Below are positions 44,015 through 53,181 of a stretch of DNA of 64,000 nucleotides, one piece after another. Under the pieces are notes generated by a model that worked only from the letters and a program-made list of their open reading frames with translations, was not told the origin of the DNA and made no database searches. A program made the translations under genes and the position numbers. Source of the DNA: Devosia riboflavina (GTDB lineage Bacteria; Pseudomonadota; Alphaproteobacteria; Rhizobiales; Devosiaceae); contig NZ_JQGC01000022.1 in assembly GCF_000743575.1 (NCBI RefSeq), forward strand, positions 55,528 through 119,527, written 5' to 3'. Every line of letters begins with the position of its first letter. Positions within the stretch are counted from its first letter, which is position 1.

Positions 44015-44058
44015 GACCGATCGGCCTATTGGAAGCCAGGCTTTGCGCCCGGACTATT

Positions 44059-44157
44059 TTAGAGAAATAGCGGCATCCCGTGGGCGGTGACCACGAAGCC
44101 CAGGATCAGGGCTGCGGCCAATGCCGCGTAGGAAACCATCAGATAGACGTTGGGCAT
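44059..44157 (-). CDS. Candidate 32-residue single-pass membrane protein
   Basis: ATG at 44157, TAA at 44059, with GAGG five bases upstream of the ATG. The protein begins MPNVYLMVSYAALAAALIL and ends AHGMPLFL; one hydrophobic helix of about 20 residues covers most of it. Lies alone between DUF6894 and glutamate dehydrogenase genes, facing away from the latter. Similar tiny proteins assist membrane complexes, but no partner is evident. Supported only by composition and ribosome site. Confidence 0.55.
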   Translation of the reverse strand: MPNVYLMVSYAALAAALILGFVVTAHGMPLFL

Positions 44158-44203
44158 GGGGGCCTCATCGCAGCACCCTCAAAGACTACCAGATCAATCG
44201 AGA

Positions 44204-44218
44204 TTAACAAGAGGTAAA
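44204..44218. promoter_or_regulatory. Near-match to a CtrA site (TTAA-N7-TAAA)
   Basis: One mismatch from TTAA-N7-TTAA. Lies 47 bp from the small membrane protein start on the minus strand and 230 bp before glutamate dehydrogenase. The rest of 44158-44445 shows no gene. Confidence 0.25.
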
Positions 44219-44445
44219 CGCTGCGCGGACCGGCACGAGTCGGAAATGCTTTGCCCGAATGTGGCAGTTTTGTGAAATTTTTCGGTCGTCACACTGCTGT
44301 TCGGTCATTGGGGCATGAAACTTAGGAAGGGCAGACAGGCCGAGCAGGCCTGATAGAGTGCAGGGCAAATCACTTCGGCAACCGGCGCGGCTTCGGCACG
44401 AAGCGGCGCGTGGACCGACCGAAAGCGCTCTAAGGGGGGCGGTAT

Positions 44446-47400
44446 ATGACGGACGAACGGAGCTGGGCTTTTATCGAGGCAGCATCGGCTTTGGCGAAGG
44501 GCAATGCCAGCCTGGAGCGCTTCCTGATCGAGGCGATCAAGGCGACCGATCCCGATGATCTGGCGCGGCAGAAGCCCGACGTTCTGCTTGCCGCGCTCGA
44601 AGCCAGCCACAAGGCACTGTTTGCCGGCTCCCTCAGCGATACGCGCATTCTGCTTACCCCGCCGGCGCAGGCGGGTGGCGCGCTGGTGATCGATGTGATT
44701 TCGCCCGACATGCCGTTTATCGTCGACTCGACACTGGCGGCGCTGCGGGCCATGGGCGGGGCTATCCGCCTTTTCTGTCATCCGGTCGTTCGGGTGAACC
44801 AGGGGCAGGTCACCGACAACGGTGGCGCGGCGATCAGCGTGCTGCATATCCATAGTGAGCCGGTGGCCGATCCCGAGGCGCTGCGGACGGAAATCGCGGA
44901 AACGCTCGCCGAAGTGGCGAATGCCGTGAACGACTGGCGGGCCATGCTCGACCGGTTGCGGGGGGCGATGGCTGGGCTTGATGGGCTGAAGCCGGCTTTG
45001 CGCGACGAGCCCGTGCGCTTTCTCGACTGGCTGACCGAGCACAATTTTACGTTCCTCGGCATGCGCGAATATCGACTGGAGGACGAGACGCTGGTGCCGG
45101 AGGGCGAAACCGGGCTCGGCATTTTGCGCGATCCCGCGTTGAAGGTTTTGCGGACTGGCCAGGCCTATGTGGACAGCACGCCGGAACTGGTGGCTTTCCT
45201 CAAGACGGCTGAACCGCTGCTGGTGACCAAGGCCAATGTGAGGGCGCGCGTGCATCGGCGCGTCCATCTCGATTATGTCGGGGTGAAGCTTTATGACGCC
45301 GCGGGCCATGTGCGGGGCGAACTGCGCGTTGTGGGGCTCTTTACGGCCCAGGCGCTGGCGACTGCGCATACGGATGTGCCGATCATCCGGCGCAAGGTGG
45401 CAGAGGTGATGCGCAAGAGCGGGCTCGATCCCCTGGGGCATGCCGGGCGGGCGCTGCTCAGTGCGCTTGATTCTTATCCGCGCGACGAGATGTTCCAGAT
45501 CGATACGGGGCTGCTTGCCGAGTTTTCCGAGGCGATTGCGGCGCTTTATGATCGGCCGCGCGTGCGGGTACTTCCCCGTATCGATCGGTTCGACAATTTT
45601 GTCTCGATCCTCGTTTTCGTGCCGCGCGACCGGTATGACGGCGATGTGCGGGCGCGGATCACCCGCTATCTCGCCGAGGTCTATGATGGACGCGTTTCGG
45701 CTTATTATCCGAATTTCCCCGAAGGCGATCTCGTGCGGCTGCATGTGATCATCGGGCGACTGGGGGGCGTTACGCCCAATCCGAGCCGCACGGAGCTTGA
45801 GGGTCGTGTCGAGGCGCTGACGCAGGATTTCTCGGACCTGCTGCAGAAGGCGGCGCCCGATCCGGCCGAGATCAGTGACTATCGTTCGGCCTTTTCGCAG
45901 GCCTATCAGTCGCGCAATTCGGCTGAGGATGCGCTGGGCGATATCGCCGTATTGCGGGGCGTGAGCGAGGGCGGCATTGCGCTGAAACTGCGGGCGCGGC
46001 AGGGCGCCGAGGGGGCGCTGGGCCTGAAGGTCTATGCCAAGGGCGGGGCAATTCCGCTCAGCGACCGCGTGCCCATGCTCGAGCATTTTGGGTTCAAGGT
46101 GATCGACGAGCGGACCTATACGCTGGTGCCGCGCGATGGGATTGAGCGGTTTATCCACGACATGGTGCTGGCGCCGAGCAACGGGGCCGAACTCGATGTG
46201 GCGGCGCGAGGCGCGGCGATCGAGGCCGGTTTGCTGGCCGTGTGGGCCGGGGCGGCGGAGAGCGACCAGCTCAACACGCTGGTCACGCAGGCCGGGCTCG
46301 ACTGGACCGATGCGGCGCTGCTGCGTTCGTTCTCGCGCTATCTCAGGCAGATCGGGATTTCCTATTCGCAGCGCTATATTGCGCAGGTGCTGGTGACGCA
46401 GGCCGAGGCGGCCAAGGCGCTGGTGACGCTGTTTGGCGCGCTGCATGACCCTAAGCTCGAAAGCCGTGGCATGGCCGAGGCGGCGGCGCGCGACATTATC
46501 GCGGCGCAGCTCGAAGCGACGGCGTCGCTCGATGAGGATACGATTATCCGGCGGTTCCTTAATCTCGTCGATGCGTCGCTGCGGACCAATTCGTTCCAGC
46601 GAGATGCGGATGGGCAGCGGCGGCCGGCGCTGGCGATCAAATATGACAGCGCCAAAGTTGAAGGCATGGTTGCTCCCCGGCCCTATCGCGAGATTTCGGT
46701 CTATTCGCCGCGGGTTGAGGGTATTCACCTGCGCTTTGGCGCCATTGCGCGTGGGGGTCTGCGCTGGTCGGACCGGCCGGAAGATTTCCGCACGGAAGTG
46801 CTGGGGCTGGTGAAGGCGCAGCAGGTGAAGAACGCGGTGATCGTGCCGGTGGGGGCCAAGGGCGGGTTTGTGCCGAAGCGCCTCGTGGCTGGCATGCCGC
46901 GCGATGCGTTCATGGCGGAAGGCACCGAGAGCTACAAGATTTTCATCGGCTCGCTACTCGATATCACCGACAATCTCGTCGATGGCGCGGTGGTGCCGCC
47001 GGCCGATACGATGCGGCGGGATGGGGACGATCCCTATCTCGTGGTGGCAGCAGACAAGGGCACGGCGAGCTTTTCGGACACGGCCAATGCCATTGCCATT
47101 TCGCGTGGCTTCTGGCTCGGGGATGCTTTCGCCTCGGGCGGCTCGGTTGGTTATGACCACAAGAAGATGGCCATTACGGCGCGCGGCGGCTGGGAAGCGG
47201 TGAAGCGGCATTTCCGCGAGATGGACCGCAATATCCAGGCGGAACCATTTACCGTTGTCGGCGTGGGCGACATGAGCGGCGACGTGTTCGGCAATGGCAT
47301 GTTGCTCTCGCCGGAAATCCGGCTCGTGGCGGCGTTCGACCACCGCGATATTTTCATCGATCCGGCGCCGGATGCGGCGGTGAGCCTGGCGGAAAGGCGC

Positions 47401-49125
47401 CGGCTTTTTGCCCTGCCCCGTTCGAGCTGGCAGGACTATGACAAGAGCCTGATTTCGGCCGGCGGCGGCGTGTTCTCGCGCAGTTTGAAGGTCATTCCGC
47501 TCAGCGAGGAGATGCAGGCGGCGCTTGGGCTGAAGAAGGTCAGCGCGACACCGAACGAGGTGATGCGCGCCATCTTGTCGGCGCAGGTGGACCTGCTGTG
47601 GTTTGGCGGTATCGGCACCTATATCAAGGCGCCGGAAGAGGACGATGCCTCGGTGGGTGATCGCGCCAATGATGCGATCCGCCTGACGGCAGATCAGGTG
47701 CGGGCCAAGGTGGTTGGCGAGGGCGCCAACCTCGGTGTTACGCAGCGCGGGCGCATCGCCTATGCGCTGAAGGGTGGGCGGATCAATACCGACGCCATCG
47801 ACAATTCGGCGGGCGTCAATTCGTCGGACCTCGAGGTCAATATCAAGATCGCCCTGGCGCCTGTGGTGGCGGCGGGGGCGCTGGATGGGGAGGCGCGCAT
47901 CGCCTTCCTTGCCAGCATGACCGACGAAGTGGCGGCGCTGTGCCTCCGGAACAATTATCTGCAGGGGCTGGCTTTGTCGCTGGCCGAGCGGGCCGGGACT
48001 TCGGAACTGCCGGACCACCGCGTTCTTATCGAAGGGCTCGAAGAGCGCGGGCGGCTTGATCGTGCCGTGGAATTCCTTCCAAGCGATGCGGTGATCGATG
48101 CGCGGGCGGCGCAGGGCAAGGGACTGACGCGGCCCGAACTGGCTGTCATCCTTGCCTATGCGAAGTTGGCGCTGTTCGATGATCTCGTCGATGGGCGGGC
48201 GATCGATACGCCTTATCTGGCCAACGAACTCTTCCGCTATTTCCCGCAGAAACTTCATGAGGCCTTTCCCGCGGCCGTGGAAGGGCACCGGCTGAAGCGC
48301 GAGGTGATTGCGACTGTGCTGGCCAATGCGATGATCAATCGCGGCGGGCCGGCTTTCGTTTCCGAACTGATGGCGGCGACCAGCGCCAGTGCCGGGGAAG
48401 TGGCGCTCGCCTATGCGGCGGTGCGCGATATCTATGGGCTGACCGGACTTTATGCCGAGATCGACGCGCTCGACAACAAGGTGCCGGGCGCGGTGCAACT
48501 GGCGCTTTATGCGCAGGTGGAGGCCCTGCTCTATCGCGAAGCCCTGTGGTTCCTGCGCAATGGCAATGTCGGGGCGAGCGATGTGGCGGCGCTCGTGGAG
48601 CGGCACAAGGCCGGCGTCGAAACGCTGCGCAGCGCAGGCGTGAGCCTCCTGTCGGATGGCGAACGCGAGGCGCTTTCGGGTCGGATTGCCGAACTGGTGA
48701 CGCATGGCGTTGATGCGGAACTGGCGCAGCGGATCGGGGAATTGCCTGTCATCGGCAATGCCAGCGATATCGTGCTGGTGGCGGAACGCGCCGGGGTGTC
48801 AATCGAAGCGGCGGCGGGGGCTTTCTTTGGCGTGGCAGGACAGTTCGATCTCTTCCGTATTGTCGAGGAAGGGCGGAATATTGCGCTAGCTGATCGGTTC
48901 GACCGCATGGCGCTCGATCGGGCGCTGGCCAACCTGATGCGCGCGCTGCGCGATCTCACGGCGGACGTGCTGAAGGCCGGCGATATCGGCGCTTGGCGCG
49001 GCCAGCATGAGGCGGGGATTGCTCGGACTGTGAAGGCGGTGACGGAACTGACGGGCGGAGCGGCGACGGTGTCACGGCTCAGCGTGGCGGCGGGGCTGCT
49101 GGCGGATTTGGCAAGGGAGGGGTAG
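44446..49125 (+). CDS. NAD-specific glutamate dehydrogenase, large (about 180 kDa) type
   Basis: 1559 residues, near the usual 1600 of this class. Oxidises glutamate to 2-oxoglutarate and ammonia with NAD. N-terminal ACT-like regulatory part (residues about 1-600), catalytic region with LRFGAIARGGLRWSDRPEDFRTEVLGLVKAQQVKNAVIVPVGAKGGFVPKR around residues 760-810 and DMSGDVFGNGMLLSPEIRLVAAFDHRDIFIDP near 945, and a helical C-terminal part. GGGGGG precedes the ATG. Monocistronic by the look of its flanks. Confidence 0.96.
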   Translation: MTDERSWAFIEAASALAKGNASLERFLIEAIKATDPDDLARQKPDVLLAALEASHKALFAGSLSDTRILLTPPAQAGGALVIDVISPDMPFIVDSTLAALRAMGGAIRLFCHPVVRVNQGQVTDNGGAAISVLHIHSEPVADPEALRTEIAETLAEVANAVNDWRAMLDRLRGAMAGLDGLKPALRDEPVRFLDWLTEHNFTFLGMREYRLEDETLVPEGETGLGILRDPALKVLRTGQAYVDSTPELVAFLKTAEPLLVTKANVRARVHRRVHLDYVGVKLYDAAGHVRGELRVVGLFTAQALATAHTDVPIIRRKVAEVMRKSGLDPLGHAGRALLSALDSYPRDEMFQIDTGLLAEFSEAIAALYDRPRVRVLPRIDRFDNFVSILVFVPRDRYDGDVRARITRYLAEVYDGRVSAYYPNFPEGDLVRLHVIIGRLGGVTPNPSRTELEGRVEALTQDFSDLLQKAAPDPAEISDYRSAFSQAYQSRNSAEDALGDIAVLRGVSEGGIALKLRARQGAEGALGLKVYAKGGAIPLSDRVPMLEHFGFKVIDERTYTLVPRDGIERFIHDMVLAPSNGAELDVAARGAAIEAGLLAVWAGAAESDQLNTLVTQAGLDWTDAALLRSFSRYLRQIGISYSQRYIAQVLVTQAEAAKALVTLFGALHDPKLESRGMAEAAARDIIAAQLEATASLDEDTIIRRFLNLVDASLRTNSFQRDADGQRRPALAIKYDSAKVEGMVAPRPYREISVYSPRVEGIHLRFGAIARGGLRWSDRPEDFRTEVLGLVKAQQVKNAVIVPVGAKGGFVPKRLVAGMPRDAFMAEGTESYKIFIGSLLDITDNLVDGAVVPPADTMRRDGDDPYLVVAADKGTASFSDTANAIAISRGFWLGDAFASGGSVGYDHKKMAITARGGWEAVKRHFREMDRNIQAEPFTVVGVGDMSGDVFGNGMLLSPEIRLVAAFDHRDIFIDPAPDAAVSLAERRRLFALPRSSWQDYDKSLISAGGGVFSRSLKVIPLSEEMQAALGLKKVSATPNEVMRAILSAQVDLLWFGGIGTYIKAPEEDDASVGDRANDAIRLTADQVRAKVVGEGANLGVTQRGRIAYALKGGRINTDAIDNSAGVNSSDLEVNIKIALAPVVAAGALDGEARIAFLASMTDEVAALCLRNNYLQGLALSLAERAGTSELPDHRVLIEGLEERGRLDRAVEFLPSDAVIDARAAQGKGLTRPELAVILAYAKLALFDDLVDGRAIDTPYLANELFRYFPQKLHEAFPAAVEGHRLKREVIATVLANAMINRGGPAFVSELMAATSASAGEVALAYAAVRDIYGLTGLYAEIDALDNKVPGAVQLALYAQVEALLYREALWFLRNGNVGASDVAALVERHKAGVETLRSAGVSLLSDGEREALSGRIAELVTHGVDAELAQRIGELPVIGNASDIVLVAERAGVSIEAAAGAFFGVAGQFDLFRIVEEGRNIALADRFDRMALDRALANLMRALRDLTADVLKAGDIGAWRGQHEAGIARTVKAVTELTGGAATVSRLSVAAGLLADLAREG

Positions 49126-49163
49126 GCCTTTATTTTTGACGTCGGAAGGCGCATATTTTTGCC

Positions 49164-49400
49164 ATGAGTCTGACCATCGATATTCCAGAAGCATTGCGCG
49201 ATCGCGTCCAGGCCATTGCGGCGCGATCAAACCTGACACCCTCGCAGGTTGTTGCAGATGCTCTGGAGCACGGGCTGTCACTTGAGTGGCAGGAGCATTT
49301 TATTGCTCAGGTCGAGGCGGGATTGAAGGATGCGGACAACGGTGACTTCGCTTCCGACGCGGACCTTTCGGCGCTCGTCAACAAATACCGCCCCATGTAA
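49164..49400 (+). CDS. Ribbon-helix-helix antitoxin (ParD/CopG-like)
   Basis: 78 residues. N-terminal ribbon-helix-helix (SLTIDIPEALRDRVQAIAARSNLTPSQVVADALEHGLS) for DNA binding, then a C-terminal tail that would wrap the toxin. Stop overlaps the toxin start by one base (TAATG). The pair would repress its own promoter, as in other ParDE modules. Confidence 0.85.
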   Translation: MSLTIDIPEALRDRVQAIAARSNLTPSQVVADALEHGLSLEWQEHFIAQVEAGLKDADNGDFASDADLSALVNKYRPM

Positions 49401-49687
49401 TGCGCGTTGCCTGGACGCGTCGGGCCTTTCGACATCTGGATGAAATCCAGGAATACATCGCGCAAGATCGCCCTGCTGCGGCATTCGAGGTTGTCAAAAA
49501 CCTGACCGAAAGGACTGCGGCGACGCTTGGGACCTCCCCCATGGCCGGGCGGCTGGGACGCGTGAAACATACGCGGGAACTGGTCTTTGCAGACCTGCCG
49601 TATGTCGTTGTCTATCGCGTTGCCGAGCATGTGGAAATCGTTGGCGTGCTGCATGTGGCGCGAAAATGGCCGCGCCGCTTCGAATAG
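49400..49687 (+). CDS. ParE/RelE-superfamily toxin
   Basis: 95 residues. WTRRAFRHLDEIQEYIAQDRPAAAFEVVKNL, GTSPMAGRLGRVKHTRELVF, YVVVYRVAEHVEIVGVLHVARKWPRRF match the ParE fold. ParE members poison DNA gyrase and RelE members cut ribosome-bound mRNA; which applies cannot be told here. Chromosomal, not near any plasmid-like gene. Confidence 0.88.
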   Translation: MRVAWTRRAFRHLDEIQEYIAQDRPAAAFEVVKNLTERTAATLGTSPMAGRLGRVKHTRELVFADLPYVVVYRVAEHVEIVGVLHVARKWPRRFE

Positions 49688-49763
49688 CTGCCACTCACCC
49701 AAAAGTCTGTCTTGTGCCACTCGGCTCGATCGCCATGGTGACGGGGTTCAATTGGAGATGACC

Positions 49764-50711
49764 ATGACCTCACTTGCTCAATGGCTTGTTGCACAGACTG
49801 ACGATGCTGCGCTGGCCAGCGTGGTTACCTCGATGGCGGCGGCGGGGGCAGAGCTGGCGACTGTCTTGCGCGTGGCGCCGATTGCCGGGCAGACGGGGCT
49901 GGCGGGGCATACCAATGTGCAGGGCGAGGCGCAGAAGGCGCTGGATGTCATTTCCAATGATGTGGTGCTGAAGCATCTGCAGACGAATGACGCTGTCTCC
50001 GTGCTGATCTCGGAAGAGCTGGATGAGGCGGTTCATTTTGAGAACCAGGGGGCGTTCATCGTGGCGACCGATCCTCTGGATGGGTCTTCCAATCTCGATG
50101 TGAATGTCACGGTGGGCACGATTTTTTCGGTGCTGAAGAGTGCCGGCGGGCTCTTGCAGAAGGGCCGGGCGCAGGTGGCGGCGGGCTATGTGGCCTATGG
50201 GCCGGCGACGAGCCTGGTCGTGCGGATTGCCGGGGCGGTTTCGGTGTTCACGCTCGATGACAGGGGCGAATGGGTGCAGGTGGTTGCGGAAGCAAAGGTG
50301 CCGGAGACCTCGGGCGAGTTCGCGATCAATACGGCGCGGGAGCGGTTCTGGGATGCGGCGACGCTGGGCTATGTGAAGGAAAGCGTGGCCGGGGAAACCG
50401 GGCCGGCGCGAAAACGCTACAATATGCGCTGGGTGGGGTCGATGGTGGGCGATATTCACCGCATCCTGATGCGCGGCGGGATTTTTCTTTATCCGCTCGA
50501 TAGCGAGACCACAGGCAAGGGTGGGCGGCTGCGGCTGCTTTATGAGGCGAACCCGATGGCCTGGTTGATCGAGGGGGCTGGGGGGCTCTCGACGACCGGG
50601 CGGCAGGGAATCTTGGATGTCGAGCCGACGGGGATTCATCAGCGGGTGCCGGTGATTTTGGGCTCGGCGGAGGAAGTGCGGCGGGTGGAGGCCTGGTACG
50701 CGAAGGGGTGA
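49764..50711 (+). CDS. fbp: Fructose-1,6-bisphosphatase, class 1
   Basis: 315 residues, slightly short for the class (about 330-340). Removes the C1 phosphate of fructose 1,6-bisphosphate for gluconeogenesis. Metal site TDPLDGSSNLDVNVTVGTIFSV near residues 97-118; substrate-binding YNMRWVGSMVGDIHRIL and GGIFLYP, then KGGRLRLLYEANPMAWLIEGAGG. Of two ATGs, 49764 has GGAG at the correct six-base distance, while 49758 abuts it. Confidence 0.93.
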   Translation: MTSLAQWLVAQTDDAALASVVTSMAAAGAELATVLRVAPIAGQTGLAGHTNVQGEAQKALDVISNDVVLKHLQTNDAVSVLISEELDEAVHFENQGAFIVATDPLDGSSNLDVNVTVGTIFSVLKSAGGLLQKGRAQVAAGYVAYGPATSLVVRIAGAVSVFTLDDRGEWVQVVAEAKVPETSGEFAINTARERFWDAATLGYVKESVAGETGPARKRYNMRWVGSMVGDIHRILMRGGIFLYPLDSETTGKGGRLRLLYEANPMAWLIEGAGGLSTTGRQGILDVEPTGIHQRVPVILGSAEEVRRVEAWYAKG

Positions 50712-50729
50712 TCCCAGCCGTGTCGAACT

Positions 50730-50815
50730 CCTCTGCGGAGGAGAGAATACCCCTCACCCTGACTTTTCGCTGAACGCGAAAAGTCTGTCCCTCTCCCTCA
50801 AGGGGCGAGGGGAAG
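50730..50815. repeat. Intergenic palindromic repeat family B, copy 3
   Basis: CCTCTGCGGAGGAGAGAA, CCCCTCACCCTGACTTTTCGC, hairpin TTTTCGCTGAACGCGAAAA and CCCTCAAGGGGCGAGGGGA; close to the copy at 34442. Confidence 0.8.
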
Positions 50816-50906
50816 GCTGGTGGTTGGGACTCGCATTTGCAACGTTGCGATCTTGACGCTAGAAGCTTCTTGATGCCCGGCGTTTCTTTGCCGGACGGGA
50901 GCCAAG

Positions 50907-52166
50907 ATGAGCGATAATTCTCTGCCCAAGACCAATGCCAGCCCCTGGCAGAAGCGCCCTTTTCACCGCCAGTATCTGATGCGGCAGGCCAATGATCTCT
51001 TCGACTTTTTCGAAGCGGCCTCGATCAATCCCAAGGGCGGATTTTTCGAGCTCGACGATGAGGGTTTGCCGCTCGGGGAGGACAATGCGGTCCGGCAGAT
51101 CCATGTGACGACGCGCATGATCCATTGCGCCGTGGTGGGGAGCCTGATCGGGCGTCCGGGGTCGGACGAGATCATCGACCATGGCATGAACTATCTCTGG
51201 AACAAGCATCGCGACGAGAAGCGTGGTGGCTATGTCTGGTCGCTCGATGACAATGGCATCACGGATGGCGCCAAGCAGGCCTATGGGCATGCCTTCGTGC
51301 TGCTCGCGGGGTCGAGCGCCAAGCTTGTCGGGCATCCTCTGGCCGACAAGGTGATCGCCGACGCGACCGAGGTGATCGAGAAGCGGTTTTGGGACGACAG
51401 TGTCGGGGCGGTGCGGGAAGAATTCAGCGAGGATTGGACCGAGGTTCGCGGTTATCGCGGGCAGAATTCCAATATGCACCTGACCGAGGCGCTGATGGCC
51501 GCCTATGAGGCGACGGGGAACCAAGCCTATCTCAAGAAGGCCGAGCGCATTGCCGAGCTGATCATTCGCAAGAATGCGGTGAAGCTCAATCATCGCGTTG
51601 CCGAGCATTTTGATGAGTATTGGGTGGTCGACAAGAACTATCGGCACCCCAATGAAATGTTCCGCCCCTCGGGCACGACGCCGGGGCATTGGCTGGAATG
51701 GTCGCGCCTCCTCTATCAGCTCTGGGTTTTGGGCCAGAAACAGCACTCGTGGATGACCGATGCGGCGCGGAACCTGTTCCAGCGCTCGATCGAGTTGGGC
51801 TGGGACAAGGTGCATGGGGGCTTTTTCTATACGCTCGACTGGAACGACGAGCCGGCCATGCGCGAAAAGCTGTGGTGGCCGGTGGCCGAGGCGATTGGTG
51901 CTGCGAGCTATATTTCAGCGCATGACAATGATGCCTATTTCCAGGTCTGGTACCGCAAGCTCTGGGACTATGCGGAAAACCATGTGATCGACCATGCGCG
52001 GGGCGGCTGGCTCAGCGAGCTTGAGGAAGACCTGACGCCGGCGTCCAAGCTGTTTGTCGGCAAACCCGATATTTATCACGCGCTGCAGGCGTGTCTGATC
52101 CCGCTTTATCCGGCGACCGGAAGCCTGACGCATGCGATTATCGAGCAGGACCACAAGGTCCGGTAA
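50907..52166 (+). CDS. AGE-family epimerase/isomerase (mannose isomerase type)
   Basis: 419 residues, (alpha/alpha)6 barrel of the N-acylglucosamine 2-epimerase family. GYRGQNSNMHLTEALMAAYEAT, TPGHWLEWSRLLYQLWVLG and KLWWPVAEAIGAA carry the conserved Arg, Asn and His residues of the active site. Members interconvert mannose and fructose, glucosamine epimers or sulfoquinovose; the substrate here is not decided. ATG follows GGAGCCAAG. A terminator lies 24 bp behind it. Confidence 0.9.
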   Translation: MSDNSLPKTNASPWQKRPFHRQYLMRQANDLFDFFEAASINPKGGFFELDDEGLPLGEDNAVRQIHVTTRMIHCAVVGSLIGRPGSDEIIDHGMNYLWNKHRDEKRGGYVWSLDDNGITDGAKQAYGHAFVLLAGSSAKLVGHPLADKVIADATEVIEKRFWDDSVGAVREEFSEDWTEVRGYRGQNSNMHLTEALMAAYEATGNQAYLKKAERIAELIIRKNAVKLNHRVAEHFDEYWVVDKNYRHPNEMFRPSGTTPGHWLEWSRLLYQLWVLGQKQHSWMTDAARNLFQRSIELGWDKVHGGFFYTLDWNDEPAMREKLWWPVAEAIGAASYISAHDNDAYFQVWYRKLWDYAENHVIDHARGGWLSELEEDLTPASKLFVGKPDIYHALQACLIPLYPATGSLTHAIIEQDHKVR

Positions 52167-52190
52167 ATCGTGGGCTGAACGCGAAAATTG

Positions 52191-52222
52191 GGCGGCGTGG
52201 GACAACCCTGCGCCGCCTTTTT
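52191..52222 (+). terminator. Intrinsic terminator of the isomerase gene
   Basis: 7-bp stem GGCGGCG / CGCCGCC with a 13-nt loop, followed by TTTTT. Confidence 0.8.
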
Positions 52223-52250
52223 GCGTTTGGTCTTCAGCAAGGAGGCGTGG

Positions 52251-53036
52251 ATGCAGACCCTTTTGAACAGAACCGCATTGGTGACCGGGGCCGGATCGGG
52301 GATCGGCAAGGCGACGGCGCTGCTCTTGGCGCGGGAGGGCGCCAATGTTGCGGTGTTGAGCCGGACCAAGGCGGAGGTCGAGGCCGTGGCGGCGGAGATC
52401 GAGGACCAGGGCGGCACGGCGATCAGCATTACGGCGGATATTTCGGATGATCGGGATATGGCGCGGGCTATTGCGCTGGTGGTCGAGCGGTTTGGGAAAC
52501 TCGATATTGTCGTTGCCAATGCCGGGATCAACGGGGTCTGGGCGCCGATCGAGGAGATCACGCCCGAGGAGTGGGACAAGACGATCAGCGTCAACCTGCG
52601 GGGGACCTATCTGACGCTGCATCATGCGGTGCCGCGGCTGGAGGCGGTGGGTGGTGGGGCCGTGGTGATCATTTCGTCGATCAATGGGACGCGGACATTT
52701 ACGACGCCGGGGGCATCGGCCTATTCGGCGACCAAGGCGGCGCAGGTGGCGATGGCGCAGCAATTGGCGCTGGAGCTGGGGCCGCGGGGGATCAGGGTCA
52801 ATGCGGTTTGTCCGGGGTCGATCGAGAGCCAAATTGGCGAGAACACCGAAAAGCGCGGGATGGAGAAGACCGAGATACCGGTGAGTTTTCCGAAGGGCGA
52901 TATTCCCATTACCGGGGGCAAGCCGGGCAAGGCGTCGGATGTGGCGGAGGTCGTGCTGTTTCTGGTTTCGGATGCGTCGCGGCATATTACCGGGACGCCA
53001 GTCTGGATCGATGGGGGACAGGGGTTGTTGCGGTAG
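52251..53036 (+). CDS. SDR-family oxidoreductase
   Basis: 261 residues, classical SDR. NAD(P) motif TGAGSGIG near residues 12-19, NAG in VVANAGI, catalytic Ser in IISSINGT and YSATK (Tyr/Lys), then VNAVCPGSIES and a C-terminal VWIDGGQG. ATG at 52251 follows AAGGAGG; an open start 21 codons upstream crosses the terminator. Substrate unknown; lies between the sugar isomerase and CysQ. Confidence 0.93.
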   Translation: MQTLLNRTALVTGAGSGIGKATALLLAREGANVAVLSRTKAEVEAVAAEIEDQGGTAISITADISDDRDMARAIALVVERFGKLDIVVANAGINGVWAPIEEITPEEWDKTISVNLRGTYLTLHHAVPRLEAVGGGAVVIISSINGTRTFTTPGASAYSATKAAQVAMAQQLALELGPRGIRVNAVCPGSIESQIGENTEKRGMEKTEIPVSFPKGDIPITGGKPGKASDVAEVVLFLVSDASRHITGTPVWIDGGQGLLR

Positions 53037-53060
53037 GGCAATAATCCGGCGATTGCCGAA

Positions 53061-53105
53061 CCCCCACCCTTGATCCCTCCCCACAAGGGGGAGGGAGACG
53101 ATGGA
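53061..53105. repeat. Intergenic palindromic repeat family A, half copy
   Basis: CCCCCACCCTTGATCCCTCC...GGGGGAGGGAGACGATGGAGCC without the second arm. Confidence 0.75.
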
Positions 53106-53181
53106 GCCGACAATTCGATTGATTGTCAGAAGAGGGATACAGGCGTAAAGACGCGCTACTTTCTCCCTAAAAGCCGGCCAA

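Noticed and set aside
44305..46728. 807-codon open frame on the minus strand, and a further one at 46954-48705
   Set aside because: Both are antisense to glutamate dehydrogenase, with no recognisable domain and His/Arg-rich composition.
49164..49687. Toxin-antitoxin pair as a sign of a mobile island
   Set aside because: No integrase, transposase, attachment repeats or change in base composition around it; chromosomal ParDE pairs are common.
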